A stretch of DNA of 39,024 bases, taken from NCBI GenBank assembly GCA_025350905.1, contig JANXWY010000115.1:1-39024 (forward strand), written 5' to 3'. Shown piece by piece: positions 8,871 to 18,300 of this stretch. Under the pieces are notes generated by a model. That model saw only the letters and a list, made by a program, of their open reading frames with translations, was not told the DNA's origin and searched no databases. Position 1 is the stretch's first letter. Each line of letters opens with the position of its first letter. The translations under genes and the position numbers were made by a program. The DNA is from Verrucomicrobiota bacterium. Lineage in GTDB: Bacteria > Verrucomicrobiota > Verrucomicrobiia > Limisphaerales > JADLHS01.

Positions 8871-9929
8871 ATGCTTATGAAACATGATTCGAGTTCAGCT
8901 CGCGCCGAAACTCAAACCGGCGAGGCCGATTGGAAAAAGATTGTCGTGCGGTACCAAACCCCTTCCATTGGCCGCGCCGTCTGGCAGATCGTTAATACGC
9001 TGGTACCGTATTTCGCGCTCTGGTATTTGATGTATCTCGCTCTGCCCGTCTCGTATTGGTTGGTGGTACCGCTGGCCGTTCTGGCCGGCGCCTTTTTGGT
9101 GCGGGCGTTCATCATTTTTCACGATTGCGGCCACGGCTCCTTCTTCAAATCGCAACGGGCCAACCATATTTGGGGCGGCATCACCGGAGTGCTGACCTTC
9201 ACGCCCTATTATCACTGGCGCTGGGAACATTCCGTTCACCATTCGAGTTCTGGTGATCTTGACCGGCGGGGCACCGGCGATGTGTGGACCTTGACCGTGC
9301 AAGAGTATCTGGAGTCCTCGCGTTGGAAACGCTTTTCCTACCGCATGGTGCGAAACCCCTTGATTTTGTTCGTGATCGCGCCGCTCTTCTTATTTTTAAT
9401 CTGGCAACGGCTTCCCAACCCTAAAGCCAACTTGCGCGAACGGCTTTCGGTGTACTGGACAAACCTGGCTTTGCTGGTGATTGCCGGCGGGCTGATCTGG
9501 GCGTTCGGCTGGAAGGCGTATCTTTTGATCCAGCTAATTGTGCTGATGGTGGCCGGCACTTCCGGCGTGTGGTTGTTTTACGTGCAGCACCAATTTGAGG
9601 GCGTGTATTGGGAGCGGGGCGAGAAATGGGATTACGCCACCGCGGCGTTGCAGGGCAGTTCATTCTACAAGTTGCCCCGTTTGCTCCAATGGTTTTCCGG
9701 CAACATCGGCTTCCATCACATCCATCACCTCAGTTCGCGGATTCCGAATTATCACCTGCAGAAATGCCATGATGCGGAGCCGCTGTTTCAAACCGTCAAA
9801 CCCATCACGCTATTCGCCAGCTTTAAGTCCTTCACCTTCCGCCTGTGGGATGAACAACGTCGCAAACTGGTCGGCTACGGCCATCTCCGGGCCATTCGCA
9901 AGCAACGGCGGGAAGCGGCCCGGTCTTGA
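8871..9929 (+). CDS. Membrane fatty acid desaturase (delta-12/DesA-like)
   Basis: Di-iron integral membrane enzyme that introduces a double bond into acyl chains of membrane lipids. The 352-residue protein has the three histidine boxes of the family: HDCGH at residues 84-88, HSVHH at 120-124 and HHIHH at 282-286. They are arranged around hydrophobic segments at about 43-80, 160-178 and 196-240. The spacing and the NIGFHHIHHLSSRIPNY stretch resemble omega-6/delta-12 desaturases of bacteria and plastids; the exact regiospecificity cannot be told from sequence. Two start codons (8871 and 8877) are possible; no clear ribosome binding site decides between them. The next gene on the same strand starts within 60 bases or even overlaps the stop, so the two are probably co-transcribed. 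Confidence 0.9.
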   Translation: MLMKHDSSSARAETQTGEADWKKIVVRYQTPSIGRAVWQIVNTLVPYFALWYLMYLALPVSYWLVVPLAVLAGAFLVRAFIIFHDCGHGSFFKSQRANHIWGGITGVLTFTPYYHWRWEHSVHHSSSGDLDRRGTGDVWTLTVQEYLESSRWKRFSYRMVRNPLILFVIAPLFLFLIWQRLPNPKANLRERLSVYWTNLALLVIAGGLIWAFGWKAYLLIQLIVLMVAGTSGVWLFYVQHQFEGVYWERGEKWDYATAALQGSSFYKLPRLLQWFSGNIGFHHIHHLSSRIPNYHLQKCHDAEPLFQTVKPITLFASFKSFTFRLWDEQRRKLVGYGHLRAIRKQRREAARS

Positions 9930-9988
9930 GCATCAAACCTGCGCCCCAACCGGACTCCGCCCTCGTTCCACGGACGACCCAAAACTAT

Positions 9989-10381
9989 ATGCATCATCAA
10001 AAACCCGGAGCCCGCGCCGAATACCGTCTGGCGGAATCCATCCGGATCAAGGACTCGGTGAGTCTCGCGGAGAAGTTCCAAAAACTGAAGTCGTTGACCG
10101 TGAATCTGGAGTTTTTTGATTCTGAAGGCATCCACCGCAGCAGCCAGGTCAAATACACCGTGAACCTCGCCAATGCCAAGTCGATCTTCTCGTTCGGTTG
10201 CCCCAACCATGAATGTGTCCGGGGTGATTTTGACTTGAGCAAGGAAATCGCCGACGCCGTAACTTCCCGCCGTAAAAGCGTGGTCGGTGAGATGACCTGT
10301 CAAGGCTGGCGCAATCGGACGACGATCGACACCATCCGTTGCCACAATATTCTCCGTTTCAAGTTCAGCCTGGCGTACTAA
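9989..10381 (+). CDS. Conserved-looking four-cysteine protein of unknown function
   Basis: Not assigned to a named family. With the ATG at 9989 the protein has 130 residues. It has a basic N-terminal helix-like region (residues 10-40, AEYRLAESIRIKDSVSLAEK), then a beta-rich part ending in YTVNLANAKSIFSFG. Four cysteines follow: Cys71 and Cys76 in CPNHEC, Cys104 in MTCQGW and Cys118 in IRCHN. Two CxnC pairs of this kind suggest binding of zinc or another metal, as an inference. The C-terminus ILRFKFSLAY is probably a buried strand. An in-frame TTG at 9926 overlaps the desaturase stop (TTGA) and would add 21 residues that look unstructured. Position directly behind the desaturase suggests shared transcription, perhaps a related role. 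It has no signal peptide, so it is probably cytoplasmic. Confidence 0.65.
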   Translation: MHHQKPGARAEYRLAESIRIKDSVSLAEKFQKLKSLTVNLEFFDSEGIHRSSQVKYTVNLANAKSIFSFGCPNHECVRGDFDLSKEIADAVTSRRKSVVGEMTCQGWRNRTTIDTIRCHNILRFKFSLAY

Positions 10382-10417
10382 AAATCGCCACCCGGCGGTT
10401 ACCCGCGGAGTGGCGAT
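10380..10417 (-). terminator. Intrinsic terminator for the YlbF-family gene
   Basis: Perfect 8-base stem ATCGCCAC/GTGGCGAT (10384-10391 with 10410-10417), extended inward by CCG/CGG past one bulged base. On the minus strand it is followed directly by TTTTT, which overlaps the stop codon of the convergent four-cysteine gene. On the plus strand a smaller AGGCT-GCT-GGCCT hairpin followed by ATTTTT just downstream may serve the other gene. Confidence 0.7.
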
Positions 10418-10445
10418 CGTGATCGGAAAGGCTGCTGGCCTATTT

Positions 10446-10856
10446 TTAGTGGCAGCCGCAGCCGTGGCCACACGAACCGGATTCCATGTCTTCCGCCGCC
10501 GGCAACCGGCCGAGTTCCAGCGTTTTGGAAACCTGCTTCTGGATGGATTCCTGCAATTCATGCAATGCCTCCTGCGCATCGAGGAACCCACGTGCCACCG
10601 GATTGTTCAGCATCGCCTCGCGCTGGCGTTCAAATTCCCCGATTTCCTCGCCGCTTAACGGCAGCGATTTATGCTGCTTCTCGTGCAGCTCCTGGCCCCG
10701 GGCCATCAGCGATTCGTATTGCGAACGCGATTTCTCGTCCGCCATGAACGCGTCAATATTCTTGCGAATGATTCCCATGCCGGACTGGGCCAGGATGGTA
10801 CTGCATAATTCTCGTGTCTTCTCGACGACCAATTGTTCTTCAGTTGAGTTCAACAT
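10446..10856 (-). CDS. YlbF/YmcA-family protein with Cys/His-rich C-terminal tail
   Basis: A 136-residue, largely helical protein resembling the Com_YlbF family. In Bacillus subtilis the family members YlbF and YmcA form a complex with YaaT that affects RNase Y-dependent RNA maturation and development. The helical body (STEEQLVVEKTRELCSTILA, then FMADEKSRSQYESLMARGQELHEKQ and ARGFLDAQEALHELQESI) fits the family. The last nine residues are SCGHGCGCH, a dense Cys/His cluster suited to metal or Fe-S binding. The ATG at 10856 is preceded by AGGA at normal spacing, one of the few good ribosome binding sites here; the frame is open seven codons further upstream. Family assignment is by pattern and rests on moderate similarity. 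It is flanked by an intrinsic terminator downstream. Confidence 0.7.
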   Translation of the reverse strand: MLNSTEEQLVVEKTRELCSTILAQSGMGIIRKNIDAFMADEKSRSQYESLMARGQELHEKQHKSLPLSGEEIGEFERQREAMLNNPVARGFLDAQEALHELQESIQKQVSKTLELGRLPAAEDMESGSCGHGCGCH

Positions 10857-11110
10857 AATGTTCCTGCCCGGGTACACACATTGCGGTGTCCGGCGCGGAA
10901 GCAGTTAAACACAGGCCCCCGCCCAAGGCAAATAACTTTGAACCGAGTTGCCTCACTCGAGCGCGAGCGGTGCCGCTTCTGCCACGGACAATCAGTTCCC
11001 AATCTGCGGTTGCTTTTCACCCGACCTACATGGGCTGCCCGGCGACAAAAAGTTCAGTTCCGGCGGGATCATCGCCCGCCAAACGCCGGGCTGAGGAATA
11101 CGCGCAGCCG

Positions 11111-12127
11111 TTACTTTCGTACCACCAGCGTCCGCAAAAATGCCACGCCTCGATCCGGCTGGTCGGTGAAGACGCCGTCCACTCCCGCTTCGACCAGGCA
11201 GGCTCGGAAAAGTTGCTCGCCCGACGTGACGCCCGACGGCAGGTCATCCGTGCGGATGGTGTAGGGATGCACCTGAAGCTTAAACTCGTGCGCTGTCTTG
11301 ACCAGGTCCGTAAAGGTGAAACCCTCACCGCTTTTGCCGCTGATCACCTGCGCTAGCGACGGGCCGATTCCGTCCGCAACCTTGGCCAATTCCGCCAGCC
11401 CGGCGCGGCTGGTCAGGAAAGCGAAATCGGTGCCCGCCTGGCTCGCCTTTGGATCCGCGAGCAACTGAATCAGCCGGCCCTGATAGCCCAACTCCGTCCG
11501 CAATCGTTTCACTTCTTGATAGTCGAAGCATTGGAGAAACACTTTGTCCGACTTGGTCCGGTAGCCGTAACGCTCCAGGATCTGTAATACAATGCGGGAT
11601 ATGTCCTGTCGCTGCTCGCGGTGCCAGGCCGGCGATTTGATTTCCGGATAGATGCCCGCCTCGCGCCCGGTAGTGCGGTTCAATCCTTGGATAAATTGCA
11701 ATTCCTCCTCAAACGTGGGGATCTGAAAAGTCGCCTGCCCGAGCGGAAATCGCGCGGGAAACACCGGCTTGCCCGTCCGGGGATCGAACCGCTCGGTCAC
11801 CTGGAGCTGTTTCAGCTCGGCCAGGGTGAAATCCAAAGCGTAGTACCGCCCATCCGCACGCTTCCGTTCCGGAAAGCGTTTCGCCACGTCGGTCACTGTG
11901 TCGATGACGATGTCGTGGAGCACCACGGGAATACCGTCCTGGCTCAACACGAGATCCTGTTCCAGGTAGTCCGCCCCCATGGCGTGAGCCAATGCCTTTC
12001 CGGGCAGGGTGTGTTCGGGCAAATAACCGCTGGCGCCGCGGTGGGCGATGATGATTTTCGGCGCCAAATTCTCCGCGTTGACCGAAGCCAGCCCCGCCAA
12101 AAGCGCAATCAAACTCCAAGGTGTCAT
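11111..12127 (-). CDS. glpQ: Exported glycerophosphodiester phosphodiesterase
   Basis: Hydrolyses glycerophosphodiesters, released from phospholipids, to glycerol-3-phosphate and an alcohol. The 338-residue protein begins with a signal peptide (MTPWSLIALLAGLASVNA, likely cut before ENL), so it acts in the periplasm like E. coli GlpQ rather than UgpQ. The GDPD motifs are present: HRGASGYLPEHT with His29, Arg30 and Glu38; DYLEQDLVLSQDG with metal ligands Glu56 and Asp58; VVLHD with the second catalytic His71; and IYPEIKSP with another ligand. The insertion before the E-x-K motif is typical of the long GlpQ subfamily. It stands alone, diverging from uvrA across 257 bases. A GGCGGG/CCCGCC hairpin lies 30-50 bases after the stop but lacks a close T run. 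Confidence 0.92.
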   Translation of the reverse strand: MTPWSLIALLAGLASVNAENLAPKIIIAHRGASGYLPEHTLPGKALAHAMGADYLEQDLVLSQDGIPVVLHDIVIDTVTDVAKRFPERKRADGRYYALDFTLAELKQLQVTERFDPRTGKPVFPARFPLGQATFQIPTFEEELQFIQGLNRTTGREAGIYPEIKSPAWHREQRQDISRIVLQILERYGYRTKSDKVFLQCFDYQEVKRLRTELGYQGRLIQLLADPKASQAGTDFAFLTSRAGLAELAKVADGIGPSLAQVISGKSGEGFTFTDLVKTAHEFKLQVHPYTIRTDDLPSGVTSGEQLFRACLVEAGVDGVFTDQPDRGVAFLRTLVVRK

Positions 12128-12347
12128 AAGCCACTGCTAGCGTTGCGAAGAATTGGGCCCAAAAGCAATTTCCATTTCCGAGCGTGGTAGGTTTCGGGAG
12201 AATTAATTTCTGCCTTTTCGGGGACCGGGAACCCGGGCCGGATAAGCTCAGGGCTATCTGCCGAATTATCGCCAATGCCAACCGCCGGCAGCTTGTCGGC
12301 CTGGCCCTGACGCTTGGTGGAAAACCAGACCGCCCACTCCAGGACGT

Positions 12348-12375
12348 TTGACATCTCGATCCGCCCCCCTAACTT
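12348..12375 (+). promoter_or_regulatory. Candidate uvrA promoter
   Basis: A perfect consensus -35 (TTGACA, 12348-12353) is followed after 16 bases by TAACTT, a weak -10. The start codon of uvrA comes only nine bases later, so a transcript from this promoter would be leaderless or nearly so. No SOS-box-like palindrome was recognised nearby. Confidence 0.35.
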
Positions 12376-12384
12376 GTCGCCGCC

Positions 12385-15300
12385 ATGTTGACGCCCGCGC
12401 CAGCGCCGGCCATCCGCCTGCGCGGAGTCCGGCACAACAATCTCAAGAACTTTGATCTCGAGCTGCCGTTGCATCGGCTGATCGTTATCACCGGGCTCAG
12501 CGGTTCGGGCAAAAGTTCGCTGGCGTTTGACACGTTGTATGCCGAAGGCCAGCGGCGGTACATCGAAACCTTCTCGCCGTACGCGCGGCAGTTCTTCGAC
12601 CGCATGGACAAGCCGCAAGTGGACAGCATCGAGGGGATTCCACCCGCCATCGCCATCGAGCAGCGCAACGCGGTGCGCTCTACGCGCTCCACGGTCGGCA
12701 CGATGACCGAGATTTGCGACTACATGAAAGTCCTCTGGCCGCACGTGGCCCGCTTGCATTGCCGCGGCTGCGGTCAACCGGTGCGAAAGGAAACGCCGCA
12801 AAAGATTTGGGAAACCATTCAATCATCCACTTTCTCTTCCTCGTCCTCGACCCGACTGGGAAAGCAAATCGAGGACGAGAACAAAGGCGGAGGACGAGAA
12901 TTTCTCATTACCTTTAATCTGCCGCTCTCCGAAAAGCTCTCGCTGGCTGAATCCCTCGCGCTGGTATCCAAACAAGGTTATCAGCGACTGCTGCTGGAGG
13001 GAGAAATCGTGAGACTGGAGGATGCGGCACTGCGTGCTCCCCGCATCGACCTCACCGTGGTTCAAGACCGTCTCCGGCTGTCGTCCGCCCGCCGCGCGCG
13101 TTTCGTTGAAGCCTGTGAACAAGCTTATCATTTCGGCAAAGGCAAACTAACACTCCACGAACTTGACGCCACCCGCCCGCTGCGTTCGTTTTCCAACCGC
13201 CTCCATTGCGCTGCGTGTGATCTGGAATACCCCGAACCTTCCCCGGCCCTGTTTAGCTTCAATCATCCCCTCGGCGCGTGCCCGGCGTGCAAAGGCTTCG
13301 GCCGGACGATTACCATTGATTACCACCTGGCGCTGCCGGACCGCGCGTTGACGTTGGCGCAAGGCGCGGTAAAACCCTGGCGCACCGGCACCGGCGCGGA
13401 ATCGCAAAAGGACCTGACCCGGTTCTGTAAAACCCGCGGGGTCCCGATGAACGTGCCGTTCGCCGCCCTGTCCGCCGAGCACCAGCGGTGGATCATTGAA
13501 GGCGACGCGGACTACGGCCGGGATGAAAACCATCAATGGCCGCGCGCGTGGTATGGCGTGAAAGGTTATTTCCGCTGGATGGAGACCAAGTCCTACAAGA
13601 TGCACGTTCGGGTGCTGCTCTCGCGCTATCGTGCCTATACCAAATGTGCCGCGTGCGACGGTACGCGATTGAAGTCCGACGCGCTGCTATACCGGCTCCA
13701 CGGAGCGCCCGCGTTACGCCGGGCTCCACTTTCAAAGCGGGGAACGTCGGAGACCGGCGTGACGCCGAGCCTGATTACGCTCGCCGACGTCTACGCGCTG
13801 CCCGTTCGCGCTGCGCTTGAGTTGGTCACCGGTCTCGCGCAGGAAGGAAAATTCTCTTCGAAGGATCCGGTGGCGCATGCTTTCAAGGAAGTCCAGGCCC
13901 GCCTTGGCTACCTGAACGAAGTCGGCCTTGGCTACCTGACCCTCGACCGGGCCACCCGCACCTTGAGCGGCGGCGAAACCGAGCGCGTCAATCTTACCAC
14001 CTGTCTGGGCACGCGGCTCGTCAACACGCTCTTCGTGCTCGACGAACCGAGCGTCGGCCTGCACCCGCGCGACACCGATCGGCTGGTTCGCATCCTTGAG
14101 AAGCTGCGCGATACCGGTAATACCGTCGTCGTCGTCGAGCACGAAGTCGGCGTCATGCGGGCGGCGGATCAAATTGTGGACATCGGTCCCGGCCATGGGG
14201 CGACCGGAGGGGAAGTGGTGTTTCAAGGCTCGCTCCCCGAAATCCTCCAAGCGGCGGAGTCGCTCACCGGCCAATACCTCAGCGGGCGGAAGCAGATTGA
14301 GATTCCGTCCCGCCGACCAGTCGCAAAATCAAAAGTTGAATATCGAATGCGGAAAGGAATCGCCGCCTTGGAACCCGCTGGGGCACTGCGCGCCCTCAGC
14401 CTTCAGGATGCAGATTTCACGCTCGCTTCGTCTGGCGCAATTCGGCCTTCGGATGCGAAATGGCTGACCATCGCCAATGCTTCCCGGCACAACCTCAAAA
14501 GCCTCTCGGTCGCGATTCCGCTAAATCGCTTCGTGGCTCTCACGGGCGTCAGCGGTTCCGGGAAATCCACGCTGATTCGCGACGTGTTGCTGCCGGCGTT
14601 AGCCGACAAACTCAACGGGCAGCAGGCAGCAGGCGGAGATCAGCAAACCGACGGAACTGAATTCGAGGGAGCAGACAATTCTCCGACCTCTGAGCTCCGA
14701 CCACCGCCGACTGCTCTCACCGGCTTTGAATCCCTCGGCCAGGTCGTGCTAGTGGACCAATCCGCTCTCGGCAAAACCCCACGTTCGAATCCGGCCGTTT
14801 ACATCGGCGCGTTCGACGATATCCGTGAAGTCTTCGCGCAATCCGAAGCCGCCCGGCAACGCGGCCTCAATGCCAGCGCGTTTAGTTTCAATTCCGGCGT
14901 CGGTCAGTGCGAACGCTGCCGCGGCGCCGGCTTCGAGAAGATCGAGATGCAATTCCTCAGCGACATCTTCATCCGCTGTCCCGACTGTGCGGGTCGCCGG
15001 TATCGCCCGCACATCCTGGAGGTGAAGATTTGCAGCCACCGACCTGGGGAGGCTCATTCCCTATCCCGGAATGATCAGAGCCTCGTCACCGCGGCTGCCA
15101 CGAATCAGGAGTGGAGCATCGGCGACCTGCTGGAAGCCACCGTGGATGAAGTGATTGCCTTCCTGGAAACCTTGATCGAATCCAAGTCAGCGTTCCGCGC
15201 GATCGCTAGTCTGAAGTTGTTGCAAGAAGTTGGCCTCGGTTACCTGCGGCTCGGTCAGCCGATCAATACGCTCTCCGGCGGAGAGAGTCAGCGGCTGAAA

Positions 15301-18300
15301 CTCGTGCGGCATCTCGCCGCCGCAGTCGAGAGCCGAGCGCCGAGCGTCAAGGATGGCGCCACCAAGCGAAGTTCAAGCCCTCGACCCTCGACCCTCGACC
15401 CTCGACCCACCTTGTTCCTCTTCGACGAACCGACCACCGGCCTGCACTTCGACGACGTTCGCGTCCTGTTGAAGGTGTTTCAACGCCTCGTGGATGCCGG
15501 TCATTCCGTGCTCGTCATCGAACACAACCTCGACGTCATCAAATGCGCGGATTGGGTAATTGACCTGGGCCCGGAGGCGGGCGATCGCGGCGGTCAAATC
15601 GTCGCGCAAGGCATGCCGGAAACAGTGGCGCTGAGTGCCGCCAGTCATACGGGACGATTCCTCCGGAAAATGTTTGAGACGCGGTCCGCCGCGTCTCGCG
15701 ATCGCATTCGACAAGTCAACCAGGCAGTGGAACGTGTCCCGGCTGCAAATGGAATTACCATCGCTGGCGCCCGCGAGCACAACCTCAAGAATCTCTCGCT
15801 CGAAATTCCGCGCAACCAGTTTGTCGTCATCACCGGTGTGAGTGGTTCGGGCAAGAGCACGCTCGCCTTCGATCTGTTGTTCGCCGAGGGACAGCGCCGC
15901 TTTCTCGACTCCATGAACGTCTATGCCCGGCAGTTTGTGGAACAGCTGTCGCGACCGGACGTGGATCTCATCACGGGCATTCCGCCCACGGTGAGCATCG
16001 AGCAACGCACCAGTCGCGGCGGTGGCAAAAGCACCGTGGCAACGGTGACGGAGATTTACCATTTCATCCGGCTGCTCTTCGCGCGCCTTGGCCTTCAGCA
16101 TTGCCCGGATTGCCACCTGCCCGTGCAGGCGCAGACGCGGGACGAACTTGCGAAGCAACTCCGGGCCGAATTCGATCAGCGTGGTCCCCTGCGGCTCTTC
16201 GCGCCCATGGTGCGAAACCGGAAGGGTTTTCACAGCGACGTCGCTGCGTGGGCCGCGAAACACGGTTTCGCGGAAATCCGGGCGGACGGCAAAATGTTCG
16301 CCACGAGCAAGGCCTTCCGACTCGACCGCTTCCGGGAACATGACGTGGAGATCGCCGTGGGGGTATTGGAGTTTGGCGGCCCGCGTTCCCGGGATCGGGG
16401 GAAGCGGAACCGATCACCGGAAGACGGAACGCCGGACCCGCAAAAGCTCATCGAGCAAACGCTCGAGCTCGGCCACGGGACTCTGTTCGCCGAGGACACG
16501 CGCCAGCGGCTAACCGTGCATTCGACGGAACGCGCCTGCCCGAAATGCACCCGTTCGTTCGAGCCGCTTGATCCCAAGAATTTCAGTTACAATTCGTCGC
16601 AAGGGTGGTGTCCCAAGTGTCGCGGGTTCGGCGAATTATTTTACCTGCCGGACGTGGAACGGGGTGCGAACGCCGATGCCGTTGAGGAGAGTTGGTGGAG
16701 TTGGGCGCAAGAGCGGGAAGTTTGTCCGGAATGCAACGGGGCGCGACTCAATCCGATCGCGCGGGCGGTGCGGCTAAAAGCCGGGGAATCGCGCCGCGGT
16801 CTCCGGTCGGCGCCGCGCCGCGCCCCGACCATCGTCGATGTCTCCGCCCTTGATGTGGCCGCGGCCCTGAAATTTATGCGGGCGCTCAAATTCACCGGGC
16901 GCGAGGCGGAAATCGCCCGCGACATTTTGCCGGAAATTTCCGAGCGCCTGAAGTTTCTCCACGAAGTTGGGCTTGGTTATCTCCAACTCGGTCGCGGCGC
17001 CCCGACACTTTCCGGCGGCGAAAGCCAGCGCATCCGACTGGCGGCGCAGCTCGGCTCCAATCTCAGCGGCGTGCTTTATGTGTTGGACGAACCCACCATC
17101 GGCCTGCATGCGCGCGACAACGAGCAACTGCTGGCGGTGTTGGAAAAGCTGCGCGCGCGCGGCAACTCGATCGTCGTCGTGGAGCACGACGAGGAAACCA
17201 TGCGCCGGGCGGATCACATTATTGATCTGGGTCCCGGCGCCGGCATCCATGGCGGACAAGTCGTGGCGGCAGGAACGCTGGCCGAACTGGCCCGGCATCC
17301 GGAATCTGTCACGGGCCGGTGTTTGCGGGCGGAAAAGAAATTTCCGGCGCGGGGCGCACGGAGACCTGTTCTTGAGGCCGCCGACGTTAGAAGGATCAAA
17401 TCGAAATCCAACCGAAGTCAGAGCCTCCTTACGTCGGCTGCGACGGGCAGCTGGTTGACCCTCCGGGGGGCGACCACGAACAACCTTAAAAATTTAACGG
17501 TTCAGATTCCGCTTGGCCGGCTGGTGCTGGTAACCGGTGTGAGCGGCTCGGGCAAGAGCACCTTGATTCGCGAATGCCTGTTGCCGGAACTCCAAGCCGT
17601 CCTCGCCAACAAATCTCCCGCGCAGTCGGCCCGGCTGGCGGGCCACCAAGCCTTGAAGGCCGTCTATGAAGTGGATCAAGCCCCCATCGGCCGTACGCCG
17701 CGCTCGATCCCGGCAACCTATGTGGGATTTTTCGATGACATCCGCGCCTTGTTCGCCCAAGTGCCCGAGGCCCGGATCCGCGGCTACTCGGCGAGCCGTT
17801 TTTCCTTTAACAGTGCGCAAGGCCGTTGTCCGGAATGCGAAGGCGCGGGCCAGATTAAATTGGAGATGAACTTCCTGCCGCCGGCCTTCGTGCGCTGCGA
17901 GACTTGTGATCAGACCCGATTCAATCGCGAGACTTTGGACATCGAATATGGTGGGAAGAACATCGCGCAAGTGCTCGATCTGTCCGTGGAGGCGGCCTTG
18001 GAATTCTTCGCTGGCATTCCGAAAATCAAGCGCGCGTTGCAGGCCTTGCACGATACCGGGTTGGATTACCTCAAGCTCGGCCAACCGAGTCCGACTTTGA
18101 GCGGTGGCGAGGCGCAACGGGTGAAGCTCGTCTCGCATCTGTTGACCGGATTGCGCGAGGCTCGCGTAATTCCCCCCCCCCGGCCTGACGGTCACCCTCT
18201 CCCCAGCGGATGGGGAGAGGGACGGGGTGAGGGGCGCACAACAAAACGCAATCTCTTCATCCTGGAAGAACCTACGATCGGCTTGCACCTCGCCGACGTG

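Noticed and set aside
11062-11080. GGCGGG/CCCGCC hairpin after the glpQ gene
   Set aside because: Only six pairs, with the nearest T run (on the minus strand) about ten bases beyond the stem.
14773-14800. tRNA-like GTTCGAATCC sequence
   Set aside because: It lies in the conserved UvrA coding sequence and no acceptor, D or anticodon arm can be drawn around it.
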